From NCBI GenBank assembly GCA_900546785.1, contig URED01000006.1, positions 1 to 64,000 on the forward strand: a stretch of DNA of 64,000 bases. Reading direction: 5' to 3'. This stretch comes from an uncultured Oscillospiraceae bacterium. Lineage in GTDB: Bacteria; Bacillota; Clostridia; Oscillospirales; Acutalibacteraceae. A program made the translations under genes and the position numbers. The notes beneath the pieces were generated by a model. The model searched no databases and had not been told where the DNA came from. It was given only the letters and a program-made list of their open reading frames with translations. Every line of letters begins with the position of its first letter. The first letter of the stretch is position 1. Positions 31,217 through 44,467 of this stretch are shown piece by piece.

Positions 31217-31830
31217 AAGCGTTTTTAAAAAAATGGCTTGCTCCCATCAAGTTTAAGCGCCTGTTTGATATCATAGCGTCCTTTTTTGCGCTTATAATAC
31301 TTTCTCCGCTGTTTCTTGTAATATGCGTGATCAATCTTTTCACGCCGGATACAAAGGTGTTTTTCACACATGAAAGACGCGGCAGAAAGGGCAAGCCTTT
31401 CAAGATCTATAAATTCCAAACGATGAAAAACAATACGCCCAACTGCGCTACGGGGGAGCTTGAAAACCCGGAGCAGTATATCACGAAGCTGGGCAGGGTG
31501 CTGCGCAGAACAAGCCTTGACGAGCTGCCTCAGCTGTGGAATATCCTCAAAGGGGATATGAGCTTTGTGGGTCCGCGCCCGCTGATCTCCAGCGAGATCA
31601 GAGCGCACCGCCTGCGCCTGGAATACGGGGTATACCGATTCAGGCCCGGGCTTACGGGGCTTGCGCAGGTAAAGGGCAGGGACAGTATATCCCTTATGAA
31701 AAAAATGAAGTATGATAAGGAATACTGCGATAACTGGAGCCTTAAGCTGGATTTTAAGATACTGCTTGAATCCGTGCGCGTGTGCATTAAGCAGGAGGGC
31801 TTTCACGAGGGCATCTTCCACCGCAGGTGA
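31213..31830 (+). CDS. Bacterial sugar transferase (polyprenyl-phosphate glycosyl-1-P transferase)
   Basis: 205 residues from ATG 31213, which overlaps the preceding stop by four bases. One N-terminal membrane segment (FDIIASFFALIILSPLFLVI) is followed by the catalytic domain: HERRGRKGKPFKIYKFQTM, RRTSLDELPQLWNILKGDM, FVGPRPL, and RFRPGLTGLAQVKGR. This is the small type of initiating enzyme that loads a sugar phosphate on undecaprenyl phosphate for surface polysaccharide or glycoprotein synthesis. The other polysaccharide genes are not adjacent. Confidence 0.9.
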   Translation: MKAFLKKWLAPIKFKRLFDIIASFFALIILSPLFLVICVINLFTPDTKVFFTHERRGRKGKPFKIYKFQTMKNNTPNCATGELENPEQYITKLGRVLRRTSLDELPQLWNILKGDMSFVGPRPLISSEIRAHRLRLEYGVYRFRPGLTGLAQVKGRDSISLMKKMKYDKEYCDNWSLKLDFKILLESVRVCIKQEGFHEGIFHRR

Positions 31831-31897
31831 TCCCGCCCGCGCACGATGCGTATATATTCTATAATAAATGTAATTAATTTACCGAAAAGAGTTTTGA

Positions 31898-34960
<3,063 letters not shown>

Positions 34961-35039
34961 AGCCGCTGCCGGCGCGTATATTTGCGGCGTGCAGATCATA
35001 ACATTTTCGTAAGATAAAAATTAAGAAAATCAAAATCGC

Positions 35040-35068
35040 TTGACTTTTAATTCTAAAGGTATTATATT
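35040..35068 (+). promoter_or_regulatory. Promoter of the radical SAM gene
   Basis: TTGACT (35040-35045) and TATATT (35063-35068) with a 17-base spacer, 66 bases ahead of the ATG. Confidence 0.65.
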
Positions 35069-35133
35069 GTTATACACAAATCAAGATGCTTTAGTAATCA
35101 GTTTTAATTATGAGTACAGAGAGGTAAAGCAAA

Positions 35134-36579
35134 ATGAGATCTCTTAAAGAAACTGCAATGACCATTGCGGTTAAACAGGCGGTCAAATACGCCCGAAAGG
35201 ATTTTAACAAAAACGCACCCAAAATACTTTCGCTCCTGGAAGCGGCAGATGTCAAAAAGGTAAACCGCTCCACCTATGCGGGGCTTCACAAGGTGCTTGA
35301 TGATCCGGATAATAACTGGATGCAGTTTGCAAGATCGCTTGCGTGCGATACGAATGAAGATGTGCTGATGAAGCTCATTCCGCCTATGATGAACGTGGCG
35401 ATCAACAGCTATGATATAAGAATGAAGAGCATTGAGAAATACGGCTGCAACGTGCCGTGGGCTATCCTTATGGATCCCACCGCAGCCTGCAATCTGAAAT
35501 GTATCGGCTGCTGGGCGGCGGAATACGGCCATACGAGCCAGCTTTCTTATGACGATCTGGCAAGGATCATAAGCCAGGGTAAAGAGCTCGGCACATTCAT
35601 GTATCTTTACACGGGCGGCGAACCCACCATGCGCAGAGCGGATCTTATGCGCCTTTGCCGTGAGAATCCCGATTGCGTGTTCATGAGCTTTACGAACGGC
35701 ACGCTTATTGATGACAGCTTTGCAGATGAGATCGGCGAGGTCGGCAACTTCCTGCCTGCGTTTTCCATAGAGGGCTATGAGGAGGATAACGATTTCCGCC
35801 GCGGAGACGGTACGTTCAAAAAATGCACCGCCGCCATGAAAAGGCTTAAGGACAGGGGTATCCCCTTCGGCGCTTCGCTTTGCTACACCAGCAAGAACAC
35901 GGATGTGCTCTCTTCAGATGAATACATGGATTGGCTGATTGACCAGGGTGTTAAATTTGCGTGGTTCTTTACATATATGCCAACCGGCGCGGGCGCCGTT
36001 ACCGATCTTATGGTAAGCCCGGAGCAAAGGGCGCTCATGTATAAAAAGATGCACGAGTGGAGACGTACAAAGGCGATCTTTGCCCTTGATTTCTGGAACG
36101 ACGGCGAATATGTTCAGGGCTGTATTGCCGGCGGCCGCCACTATTTCCATATCAATTCAAACGGCGACTGCGAACCCTGCGCATTCGTTCACTATTCCAA
36201 TGTAAACATCAAGGAATGCTCCGTGCTGGACGCGCTCAGGAGCCCGCTGTTTATGGAATACAAGCGCAATCAGCCGTTCAACAACAATATGCTCCGCCCC
36301 TGCCCGGTGCTTGACAACCCCGGCGCGATCAGCAAGATGGTTGCAAAAACCGGCGCTTATTCAACGGAAATGGTTCATCCCGAATCCGCAAACGAGCTGT
36401 TTGATAAGACCATTGCGGCGGCAAAGGCATGGAAAGTCAAGGCTGACGAGCTTTTCGACCGTGACGAGTATATCAGAAAGCACGTTAAGGACGAAAATAT
36501 GTATAACTATGAGAAATCCGATGAGGAAAGGGATTTTTCAGAGTTTGAAAAAACAGAAACAGAGTCTGCCGCGGAATAA
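35134..36579 (+). CDS. Radical SAM protein
   Basis: 481 residues. The [4Fe-4S] motif CNLKCIGC (C119, C123, C126) follows WAILMDPTAA. The glycine-rich SAM-binding YLYTGGEPTMRR and the barrel strands are clear. A later FHINSNGDCEPCAFVHYSN with further Cys (CPVLDNPG) suggests a partial SPASM-like region binding another cluster. The N-terminal 100 residues are helical and specific to this clostridial group. The reaction is not known. Strong RBS (AGAGAGGTAAAG) and own promoter. Confidence 0.85.
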   Translation: MRSLKETAMTIAVKQAVKYARKDFNKNAPKILSLLEAADVKKVNRSTYAGLHKVLDDPDNNWMQFARSLACDTNEDVLMKLIPPMMNVAINSYDIRMKSIEKYGCNVPWAILMDPTAACNLKCIGCWAAEYGHTSQLSYDDLARIISQGKELGTFMYLYTGGEPTMRRADLMRLCRENPDCVFMSFTNGTLIDDSFADEIGEVGNFLPAFSIEGYEEDNDFRRGDGTFKKCTAAMKRLKDRGIPFGASLCYTSKNTDVLSSDEYMDWLIDQGVKFAWFFTYMPTGAGAVTDLMVSPEQRALMYKKMHEWRRTKAIFALDFWNDGEYVQGCIAGGRHYFHINSNGDCEPCAFVHYSNVNIKECSVLDALRSPLFMEYKRNQPFNNNMLRPCPVLDNPGAISKMVAKTGAYSTEMVHPESANELFDKTIAAAKAWKVKADELFDRDEYIRKHVKDENMYNYEKSDEERDFSEFEKTETESAAE

Positions 36580-36693
36580 TTTCATACGTTTAAACAAGGG
36601 CGTGTCGCAAGATGCGCCCATATCTTTGTTTGGCAGAACGCCGCGCTGCCGCGAACTGCGGCGCAAAAATCATTTTTCAGAGGTTGATCTATT

Positions 36694-37284
36694 ATGCTTT
36701 TCGGCAAAAAAAGCACGGGCATTGATTATATAATAGCGGGGCTGGGAAATCCCGGCGCAAAATACGAAATGAGCCGCCATAACGCCGGCTTTCTTGCCGT
36801 TGAGCTTATGGCGCGCGAAAATAATTTTGATATAAAACGCCTCAAATTCCACGCGCTGACCCGTGATTTCGTCATCGCAGGCAAAAAATGCCTGGTGATG
36901 AAGCCGCAGACCTTTATGAACAATTCCGGCGAGGCTGTCGGCGAGGCGGCGCGGTTTTATAAGATCCCGCCGCAGAATATAATTGTAATATCCGATGATA
37001 TTTCGCTTGATGTGGGCAAGATAAGGATCCGCCGCAAAGGCTCCGCCGGCGGCCACAACGGCTTAAAGAGCATTATACAGCATCTGGGAACGGAGGATTT
37101 TCCGCGCGTCAAGATCGGCGTGGGTAAAAAACCGAACGCATATACCGATCTTGCGGACTGGGTGCTCGGCAGCTTTCCGAAGGAGCAGGAACCACAGCTC
37201 AAACAGGCGCTTGAAAACGCCTGCAACGCGGTTTCCCTGATCGTAAACGGTGAGATCGATCAGGCGATGAATCTATATAACTGA
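36694..37284 (+). CDS. pth: Peptidyl-tRNA hydrolase
   Basis: 196 residues. The signature GLGNPGAKYEMSRHNAGF with the catalytic H29, the MKPQTFMNNSGE block and GSAGGHNGLKSI are all present. It frees tRNA from stalled peptidyl-tRNA. It lies directly ahead of mfd, a very common order in Firmicutes. A hairpin-rich gap of 78 bases separates them. Confidence 0.95.
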   Translation: MLFGKKSTGIDYIIAGLGNPGAKYEMSRHNAGFLAVELMARENNFDIKRLKFHALTRDFVIAGKKCLVMKPQTFMNNSGEAVGEAARFYKIPPQNIIVISDDISLDVGKIRIRRKGSAGGHNGLKSIIQHLGTEDFPRVKIGVGKKPNAYTDLADWVLGSFPKEQEPQLKQALENACNAVSLIVNGEIDQAMNLYN

Positions 37285-37362
37285 AGCAAAAGCAAGAGAG
37301 ATAAATCCGCCCATAAAAAACGGTTTCGGATTTACCTTCCTTGCTTAAGAAAGACAGATACT

Positions 37363-40300
37363 ATGTCCTGTATTTACGAAATCTTTAAAAACAGCGGGGA
37401 GTTTGTCCGCCTTGCCGCGGCAACGGGCGCTACGGGCGTTCTCGGCGCGGCGGATTCGGTCAAGCCCCCGCTTATACACGCTTTAGCGCTCGCCCGCGGG
37501 GGCAGGGCGCTTGTTGTCGTGCCCGATGAGGCGTCCGCCGTACGGATGGCGGAAAATCTTTCAGCGTATCAAAACGGCGTTCTGCTCTATCCGTCGCGCG
37601 AATTTACGTTTGATCAGGTTACAGGCGTTTCCCACGAATATGAGCATATCCGTCTCGGCGTGCTTGCAAGGGTGCTTTCGGGCGATTTTACGGCGGTCGT
37701 GTGCAGCGTCAACGCGGCGTGCCAGCTCACAATGCCGCCGCAGGAGCTGAAAAAACGCACGCTGAAGATAAAACCGGGCGATACCGTCAGCCTTACGGAG
37801 CTTGCAGACAGACTGGTCTATGCAGGTTACACGCGCTATGAGCAGGCGAACGGCGTTTCGCAGTTTGCCATACGCGGCGGCATTGCGGATATTTTCCCGC
37901 CCGGCAGTTCAGAGCCTGTCCGGCTTGAGTTTTGGGGCGATACGGTAGATACGATCTCTACTTTCGACCCGGTCAGCCAAAGGCGCACCGGCAGGATAGA
38001 GGAAATAGAGATCATTCCGGCAACGGAGGTGCTTTTTGAATCAAACGAAAAATTTGCAAAAAGCATTGAAACGCTTTCCGCCTCCCTGCGCGGCAAGGCG
38101 GTAAAGGCGCGCGAAAGGCTTGATGCCGACGCGGAAGATCTCAGAAAAGGGATCCAGCCCGCCTGCTGTGACAGATATCTGCCGCTTGCCTACCGTTCAA
38201 ACGGAATTTTTGATTATTTTGAAAGCGGCGATCAGCTGTTCGTCTGCGAAAGCGCCAAGGTAAAAGAGCGCCAGCAGAATTCGGATAAGCTGTGGCGGGA
38301 ACGCATCAAATTTGCGTTTCAGGATCTTACGCTCTGCAAGGGGCTTGATAAATTCAGCCTTGATTTTGAGGAGCTTAAAGCCGTTTATGAAAAGCTGGGC
38401 GCAGTCTATCTGGATTCGCTGCCGCGCGGTTCTTTTGACACGCCTGTTTCCTGCCTTGCAAACTTTAAAACGCAAAGCTTTAACCGCTGGAGCGGAAAAG
38501 TGGGCGAGCTTGAAGAAGAGATAACGCCGCTGCTCAAAAACGGCTACACCGTCTGTATCATGGCGGGTACGGAAAGAAGCGCCCGCGCGCTTGCAAACGA
38601 TCTTAGTGACGACGGTATAAAAACGGTCTTTGCGCCCAAGCTGCCCAAAAGCTTTCAGGCGCGCGCCGTGACCGTGACCATGGGCAGCGTTTTTGCAGGG
38701 TTCAGGATAGCGGATATAAAATTTGCGCTTTTCACGCATACCAAGGCGCAGGTAAAGCAAAATAAAAAAAGAAAAGCAAGTGTTAAAAATGCGATACATT
38801 CGCTTGACGAGCTTTCGGTTGGCGATTATATTGTGCACGCCGTGCACGGAATCGGCGTTTTTGAGGGCATTCAGGCGCTGGAGCTGAACAAGGTCAAAAA
38901 GGATTATATCAAAATATCCTATGCAAAGGGCGACGCGCTTTACGTGCCCGTAACGCAGCTCGATCTTGTTTCAAAATATATCGGCCCCGGCGATAACGCA
39001 AACGTTAAGATCAACCGCCTCGGCGGCGGAGAATGGAAAAAGACAAAGGCAAGGGTGCGTGAATCCGTTAAGGATATGGCAAAGGAGCTCATCGCGCTCT
39101 ATGCAAAGCGTATGAGCACAAAGGGCTATGCTTTTTCTGAAGATACGGATCTTCAGCGTGATTTTGAGCTGCGCTTTGCGTATGAGGAAACGGAGGATCA
39201 GCTCAGATGCACGGAGGAGATCAAGCGGGATATGGAACGCCCCGTGCCTATGGAACGCCTGCTCTGCGGCGATGTGGGCTTCGGCAAAACGGAGGTTGCG
39301 CTTAGAGCGGCGTTCAAGTGCATTTCCGAGGGCAAGCAGTGCGCCATACTTGTGCCCACAACGGTGCTTGCCATGCAGCATTTCAATACCGCAAAGGAAC
39401 GGATGGAGGCATTTCCCGTTCATATAGAAATGCTTTCCAGATTCGTGCCGGCGCAAAAGCAAAAAGAGGTGCTGAAAGGTCTTCAGTCCGGCAGTGTGGA
39501 TCTCCTGATCGGTACGCACAGAATGATCAGCAAGGATATCAGATTTCATGATCTGGGTCTGCTGATCGTGGATGAGGAACAGCGCTTCGGCGTTGCGCAA
39601 AAGGAGCGGCTGAAACAAAAATTCCCGCGCGTAGACGTGCTCACGCTCTCCGCCACGCCGATACCCCGAACGCTCAATATGGCCATGAGCGGTATACGCG
39701 ATATGAGCGTCATAGAGGAGGCGCCGGCAGACCGCTATCCCGTTCAGACCTATGTGCTGGAATATGATTTCGATATCCTTACGGAGGCCATGCAGCGCGA
39801 GCTGGAACGCGGCGGGCAGTGCTATTACCTGCACAATAATATAGATTCCATAGACGGCACGGCGGCAAGGATAAAACGGGCGCTCCCCGATGCGAATGTT
39901 GCCACTGCGCACGGCAGAATGACGCAGGAGCAGCTTTCCGATATCTGGGCAAAGGTGGTAAACGGAGAGATCGATATACTCGTCTGCACCACCATCATAG
40001 AAACGGGCGTGGACGTTGCAAACGTGAATACGCTCATTATTGAAAATGCGGACAGATTAGGCCTTGCCCAGCTGCATCAGATCAGGGGCAGGGTGGGCAG
40101 AAGCTCGCGCCGTGCCTTTGCGTATTTCACCTTTACGCGCGGCAAGGAGCTTACGGAGATTGCTCAAAAGCGCCTTGAAGCAATTCGGGAGTACACGGAA
40201 TTCGGCTCCGGCTTTAAGATCGCCATGCGTGATCTGGAGATCCGCGGCGCAGGCTCGCTGCTCGGCAGCCGCCAGCACGGGCATATGGAGGCAGTCGGCT

Positions 40301-40842
40301 ACGATATGTACCTGAAGCTGCTGGGTGACGCCGTTGCCGAGGAAAAGGGAGAGATCAAAGAGGGAGAGGAAACGCCCGAATGCCTTATCGATCTCCCGAT
40401 AGAAGCGCATATACCCGAAAGCTATATTGCCTCAACACCGCAAAGGCTTTCCATGTATAAGCGCATTGCCGCCGTGCGTACGGACGCGGACGCCAACGAT
40501 GTGCTTGACGAGCTTAGGGACAGATTCGGCAATCCGCCGCCGTCCATAAACGGGCTGCTCCAGATCTCTCTGCTCAGGAATGCCGCCTCAGAAGCGGGCA
40601 TCTATGAGATCTCTCAGCGCAACGGTTCCGTTCTGCTCTATATGGCGCAGCCGGATGTGCGCTATGCCGTTGAGATGAATAAGGCAATGAAGGGGCGCGT
40701 CATGCTCTCCGCCGCAAAGAAACCGTATATCGCCGTTAAGCCCGGCGAGGAAGATGTGCTCCAGACCGTTAAAACAAGTATTGAGATCATCGAAAACGTA
40801 AAAAAATCGATCTCTCAGCCTGATGTAAACACAAACGAATAA
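37363..40842 (+). CDS. mfd: Transcription-repair coupling factor Mfd
   Basis: 1159 residues. N-terminal UvrB-like domain; the RNA polymerase-interacting (CarD-like) domain around [20 protein letters not shown] (about 480-560). Helicase motifs follow: GDVGFGKTE (Walker A), VDEEQRFG (DEEQ box), SATPIPRTL and QIRGRVGRS; then the TRCF C-terminal domain. It removes stalled RNA polymerase from damaged DNA and recruits UvrA. Full length for the family. Confidence 0.97.
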   Translation: MSCIYEIFKNSGEFVRLAAATGATGVLGAADSVKPPLIHALALARGGRALVVVPDEASAVRMAENLSAYQNGVLLYPSREFTFDQVTGVSHEYEHIRLGVLARVLSGDFTAVVCSVNAACQLTMPPQELKKRTLKIKPGDTVSLTELADRLVYAGYTRYEQANGVSQFAIRGGIADIFPPGSSEPVRLEFWGDTVDTISTFDPVSQRRTGRIEEIEIIPATEVLFESNEKFAKSIETLSASLRGKAVKARERLDADAEDLRKGIQPACCDRYLPLAYRSNGIFDYFESGDQLFVCESAKVKERQQNSDKLWRERIKFAFQDLTLCKGLDKFSLDFEELKAVYEKLGAVYLDSLPRGSFDTPVSCLANFKTQSFNRWSGKVGELEEEITPLLKNGYTVCIMAGTERSARALANDLSDDGIKTVFAPKLPKSFQARAVTVTMGSVFAGFRIADIKFALFTHTKAQVKQNKKRKASVKNAIHSLDELSVGDYIVHAVHGIGVFEGIQALELNKVKKDYIKISYAKGDALYVPVTQLDLVSKYIGPGDNANVKINRLGGGEWKKTKARVRESVKDMAKELIALYAKRMSTKGYAFSEDTDLQRDFELRFAYEETEDQLRCTEEIKRDMERPVPMERLLCGDVGFGKTEVALRAAFKCISEGKQCAILVPTTVLAMQHFNTAKERMEAFPVHIEMLSRFVPAQKQKEVLKGLQSGSVDLLIGTHRMISKDIRFHDLGLLIVDEEQRFGVAQKERLKQKFPRVDVLTLSATPIPRTLNMAMSGIRDMSVIEEAPADRYPVQTYVLEYDFDILTEAMQRELERGGQCYYLHNNIDSIDGTAARIKRALPDANVATAHGRMTQEQLSDIWAKVVNGEIDILVCTTIIETGVDVANVNTLIIENADRLGLAQLHQIRGRVGRSSRRAFAYFTFTRGKELTEIAQKRLEAIREYTEFGSGFKIAMRDLEIRGAGSLLGSRQHGHMEAVGYDMYLKLLGDAVAEEKGEIKEGEETPECLIDLPIEAHIPESYIASTPQRLSMYKRIAAVRTDADANDVLDELRDRFGNPPPSINGLLQISLLRNAASEAGIYEISQRNGSVLLYMAQPDVRYAVEMNKAMKGRVMLSAAKKPYIAVKPGEEDVLQTVKTSIEIIENVKKSISQPDVNTNE

Positions 40843-40894
40843 AATATTGTATAAAAAAACACCGCACGGGCATACTGCTCTTGAGGTGTTTTTT

Positions 40895-41587
40895 ATGTCT
40901 ACACAGTCCAATTCAAAAAAATCAGGTAAAAACCTTAAGATACTTTTCTCCGCAGTCTGCGTTTTTATCATTGCCGTGGGTGTGGTGGTCTATTTTTCAA
41001 CAAGCTCTGCAGATGATGTGAACGAGCCGACCACCATTGCGGATACAACTGCCGTGCAGAATCCCGTAACCGTGCAGGATACAACGGCGGCGCAGACGAC
41101 CACGCAAGCCACTACCGCCCGGCAGACGACGCAGCAGGAGGAAACATCCATGCCCCAGGGCGAGGACAATACCCCTTATAAAAGCTATTACGAATACCCG
41201 CTTTCGGAAACGGCGGTTCAGGGCTATACGGAGGAACTCGTTAAAAACGATACCATGGGAGATTACAGGAGCCATACGGCAGTGGATTTCAAGGGCGCGG
41301 CGGGCGATTCCGTGATCGCCGTTAATGACGGCCTTGTGCTGGATGTCTATAATGATTCTCTGCTCGGCATGACGGTGGAGATTGACCACGGCGGCAAGCT
41401 GGTAGCAAGGTACTGCGGGCTGGATTCGGTAAGTGTCAGCGCCGGCAGCCGCGTAGAGGCGGGGCAGGAGATCGGTACACTCGGTTCCGTGCCGTTTGAG
41501 GCCTCTTTGGAAAGCCATCTCCATTTTGAGACCCTGCTGGACGGCGCTTATGTTGACCCGCTGACCGTTATGGGCAAAACGGAATAG
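40895..41587 (+). CDS. SpoIIQ-like M23 peptidase-fold protein
   Basis: 230 residues from ATG 40895, with GAGGTG just ahead; the upstream in-frame ATG lacks a site. One N-terminal membrane segment (ILFSAVCVFIIAVGVVVYF), a Thr/Gln/Ala-rich linker, then a LytM/M23 domain. The segment YTEELVKNDTMGDYRSHTAV closely follows the SpoIIQ pattern, and the metal-site residues HTAVDF and HLHFE are both kept, so it could be an active enzyme. In sporulation SpoIIQ joins SpoIIIAH across the two membranes around the forespore. A general cell-wall peptidase is the alternative. Confidence 0.75.
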   Translation: MSTQSNSKKSGKNLKILFSAVCVFIIAVGVVVYFSTSSADDVNEPTTIADTTAVQNPVTVQDTTAAQTTTQATTARQTTQQEETSMPQGEDNTPYKSYYEYPLSETAVQGYTEELVKNDTMGDYRSHTAVDFKGAAGDSVIAVNDGLVLDVYNDSLLGMTVEIDHGGKLVARYCGLDSVSVSAGSRVEAGQEIGTLGSVPFEASLESHLHFETLLDGAYVDPLTVMGKTE

Positions 41588-41602
41588 CCTTGCATAAACA
41601 AA

Positions 41603-41628
41603 ACCCGGGCGAGCCGCTTCGTCCGGGT
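41603..41628. terminator. Bidirectional terminator between SpoIIQ-like and UDG genes
   Basis: ACCCGGGCGA (41603-41612) pairs with TCGTCCGGGT (41619-41628), with AT-rich tracts on both sides. Confidence 0.75.
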
Positions 41629-41633
41629 AAAAT

Positions 41634-42197
41634 TTATATGCTTATATCAAGCTCTCTGATTTTGTTTCTGAGCGCAAGCCAGTCCTGAAAGGCAAGCTCT
41701 TTGTTGTTGGGGTTTCTGAGGATCGCCGCCGGGTGGTAGGTGCCCATCATCAGCACGCCGTTTTTCTCAATAAATACGCCGTGCTCTTTCGTTACCCTGA
41801 AATCGGGCGAGATCAGCTTTTGGGCGGAGATCCTGCCCACGCAAACGATGATCTTCGGGCGTATGATCTTAAACTGCTCTCTGAGCCAGGTAATGCACGT
41901 GTCCTGCTCCTCCGGCTTGGGGTCGCGGTTTTTCGGCGGGCGGCATTTTACCATGTTTGCAATATAAACGTTTTTTTCTCTTGAAAGGTCTACCGCCGCA
42001 AGGAAATTATCCAGCAGCTGGCCGCTTCTGCCAACGAAAGGCCTGCCCTGCAGATCCTCGTTTTCGCCTGGGCCTTCGCCGATCAGCATGATATCGGCGT
42101 CCTTTTTTCCCTCTCCGAAAACAAGATTCGTTCTGCCCTCGCAAAGCGGGCATTTCCTACAGTTTTTACATTCTTTTTCAAGCTCGTCAAGCGTCAT
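41634..42197 (-). CDS. Type-4 uracil-DNA glycosylase with iron-sulphur cluster
   Basis: 188 residues from ATG 42197, with GGTGAT at 6 bases; starts further up are possible. CKNCRKCPLC near the N-terminus and later CITW / IIVCVG supply the cluster cysteines. The UDG motifs are GEGPGENEDLQGRPFVGRSG and the late YHPAAILRNP. It removes uracil from DNA as the first step of base excision repair. This is the thermophile/Clostridia type of UDG rather than Ung. Confidence 0.88.
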   Translation of the reverse strand: MTLDELEKECKNCRKCPLCEGRTNLVFGEGKKDADIMLIGEGPGENEDLQGRPFVGRSGQLLDNFLAAVDLSREKNVYIANMVKCRPPKNRDPKPEEQDTCITWLREQFKIIRPKIIVCVGRISAQKLISPDFRVTKEHGVFIEKNGVLMMGTYHPAAILRNPNNKELAFQDWLALRNKIRELDISI

Positions 42198-42301
42198 TTT
42201 CATCACCGTTTTGATTATATCAAATTTGGTATTGAAAAACAATAAAAAGAGGTATAAAATAAAACTGTAAATGAAATTCCCATTAAGGAGGATATAGATT
42301 T

Positions 42302-42883
42302 ATGGAAAAAGGCACGGTCCTGGCAGAAATATCTGCCCGCCATGTTCATTTAACAAGAGAGGCTATGGATATTCTGTTCGGCGAGGGCAGCGAGCTTACA
42401 TTCAAAAAAGCGCTCTCCCAGCCCGGTCAGTTCGCGTCTGAGGAAAAGGTGCGCGTGATCGGCTCCAAGGGCGAATTCCCCCATGTTACCATTCTCGGCC
42501 CGTTAAGGTCTTATGTGCAGATCGAATTATCCCTTACGGACGCACGTTCCATCGGCGTAAATGCCCCCGTTCGCGAAAGCGGCCATCTTGACGGCGCCGG
42601 CGCATGCAAGATCATCGGCCCGAAGGGCGAGATCGAAGTTAAAGAGGGTGTGATCGCCGCAAAGCGCCATATCCACGCTACGCCGGAGGACGCAGAAAGA
42701 GAAGGGCTTACGAACGGGCAGGTCGTTTCCGTTGAGATACCCACGGCAAACGAGAGGAGCCTTGTTTTCGGCGATGTGATCGTTCGTGTTTCGGATACGG
42801 CCGCATGGGCTATGCATATTGATACGGATGAGGCAAACGCCGCCGGCATGGCGCCCAATACGATCGTGAAGATCATCAAATAA
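42302..42883 (+). CDS. Phosphate acyltransferase, PduL type
   Basis: 193 residues. Two histidine motifs, SARHVHLT (H14, H16) and AKRHIHATPED, hold the metal in the two beta-barrel halves of PduL. There is no encapsulation peptide at the N-terminus and no microcompartment gene nearby, so it probably serves as a housekeeping phosphotransacetylase that turns acetyl-CoA into acetyl phosphate. Strong ribosome site AAGGAGGATATAG. Confidence 0.9.
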   Translation: MEKGTVLAEISARHVHLTREAMDILFGEGSELTFKKALSQPGQFASEEKVRVIGSKGEFPHVTILGPLRSYVQIELSLTDARSIGVNAPVRESGHLDGAGACKIIGPKGEIEVKEGVIAAKRHIHATPEDAEREGLTNGQVVSVEIPTANERSLVFGDVIVRVSDTAAWAMHIDTDEANAAGMAPNTIVKIIK

Positions 42884-42898
42884 GGACATTTATTCGGA

Positions 42899-42928
42899 AA
42901 AACGCCCGCAAAAGCGCGGCGTTTTTTT
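42899..42928 (+). terminator. Terminator after the PduL-type gene
   Basis: AACGCC (42901-42906) pairs with GGCGTT (42918-42923) and CGC/GCG pair inside; a run of seven T follows. Confidence 0.75.
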
Positions 42929-42986
42929 GCCGCCGGCAGAAACCAAACGCCTGAATAGAATGCTATGCAACCAAAGAGGGGAGCTT

Positions 42987-44387
42987 ATGAAAAGGAATGA
43001 TAACGGCAAAATGCTTGCCGAAGCGCCCGTCGGCAGGCTGCTTTTTAAGCTTGCAGTGCCCACGGTTACGGCGCAGATCATCAATATGCTTTATAATATC
43101 GTAGACAGGATATACATAGGCCATATTCCGGATATAGGCGCAAGCGCGCTCACGGGGGTCGGCGTATGTATGCCGCTTATCATGATCGTTTCCGCCTTTG
43201 CCGCGCTTGTTGGCTACGGCGGCGCGCCGCGTGCATCCATATACATGGGAAAGGGAGATAAGGAATCCGCTCAGCGTACGCTTGGGAACTGCTTTGTATT
43301 GCAGATCATGATCTCCGTTTTGCTTACGGTGCTGCTGCTCGTTTTCAACAGGCCGCTTCTGCTGGCTTTCGGCGCAAGCGAAAACACGATAGATTACGCC
43401 GTGAATTATATGAATATCTATGCCGCCGGCACAATCTTTGTGCAGCTCACGCTCGGCATGAATATGTTTATCACCGCGCAGGGCTTTGCAAAAACGGGAA
43501 TGCTTTCCGTTCTGATCGGCGCCGTTGCAAATATCATTCTTGATCCCGTATTCATTTTTGCATTCGATATGGGCGTTCAGGGCGCCGCGCTGGCAACGAT
43601 CATTTCGCAGGCAATGTCCTGCGCATGGGTCATAGCGTTTTTATGCGGCAAAAAAACGGAGCTTAGGATCAGGGCAAAGGATATGCCGCTCAAAAAGAAT
43701 ATTATTCTGCCCGCGCTTGCGCTCGGTCTTTCAAATTTTGTGATGCAGGCAAGCGAAAGCGCGATCTCTGTGTGCTTCAACGCTTCGCTTTTAAAATACG
43801 GCGGCGATACTGCCGTGGGCGCCATGACGATCTTGACAAGCGTTATGCAGTTTGCCATGCTTCCGCTTCAGGGGCTCGGGCAGGGCGCCCAGCCCATTAT
43901 AAGCTATAACTACGGCGCCAAAAATGCAAAGCGTGTAAAATCGGCTTTTCGGCTGCTGCTGATAACCGATCTTTGCTATGCGGTCATACTCTGGCTTGCC
44001 GTAATGCTTTTCCCAAATGCCTTTGCCGCCATGTTCACCTCGGAACAGGCGCTTATGGAGTATACCGCCCCCGCGCTGAGGATCTATATGGCATGCGCGC
44101 TGCTTTTCGGTATTCAGATGGCGTGCCAGTCCACCTTTGTTGCCATCGGCAATGCAAAGGCGTCCATAACGGTTGCGGTTGTGCGTAAATTCGTTCTGCT
44201 GCTGCCGCTTATATTCATTATGCCGCAGATCTTTACGCAGGATAAGGCGCTTGCCGTCTATATGGCGGAGCCGGTGGCGGATTTTATTGCCGTCAGCTTT
44301 ACCGCTGTGCTTTTTGCCGTCCTGTTTAAAAAGGCGATGCAGTCCATGTCTGAGCCGAAACTGCAGGGCGGCTCAGACTGTCGATAA
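42987..44387 (+). CDS. MATE-family efflux transporter
   Basis: 466 residues from ATG 42987 (GAGGGGAG ahead), with twelve membrane helices. PVGRLLFKLAVPTVTAQIIN, IYIGHIPDIGASALTGVGV and QGLGQGAQPIISYNYGAKN are typical of MATE proteins of the MepA group. It exports drugs or metabolites using Na+ or H+. No regulator is adjacent. Confidence 0.9.
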   Translation: MKRNDNGKMLAEAPVGRLLFKLAVPTVTAQIINMLYNIVDRIYIGHIPDIGASALTGVGVCMPLIMIVSAFAALVGYGGAPRASIYMGKGDKESAQRTLGNCFVLQIMISVLLTVLLLVFNRPLLLAFGASENTIDYAVNYMNIYAAGTIFVQLTLGMNMFITAQGFAKTGMLSVLIGAVANIILDPVFIFAFDMGVQGAALATIISQAMSCAWVIAFLCGKKTELRIRAKDMPLKKNIILPALALGLSNFVMQASESAISVCFNASLLKYGGDTAVGAMTILTSVMQFAMLPLQGLGQGAQPIISYNYGAKNAKRVKSAFRLLLITDLCYAVILWLAVMLFPNAFAAMFTSEQALMEYTAPALRIYMACALLFGIQMACQSTFVAIGNAKASITVAVVRKFVLLLPLIFIMPQIFTQDKALAVYMAEPVADFIAVSFTAVLFAVLFKKAMQSMSEPKLQGGSDCR

Positions 44388-44398
44388 AGTCGGCTGAA

Positions 44399-44428
44399 CC
44401 GCCGCAGTTTTGAACTGCGGCGGCTGTT
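44399..44428 (+). terminator. Terminator after the MATE gene
   Basis: CCGCCGCAGTT (44399-44409) pairs with AACTGCGGCGG (44413-44423), followed by CTGTTTT. Confidence 0.75.
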
Positions 44429-44467
44429 TTGCTGCCGGAAACGCGCGCCCGTGCATGCGGGGCGCTT

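Noticed and set aside
38971-39912. 313-codon minus-strand ORF inside mfd
   Set aside because: Lies opposite the conserved helicase domains of mfd and has no recognisable motif.
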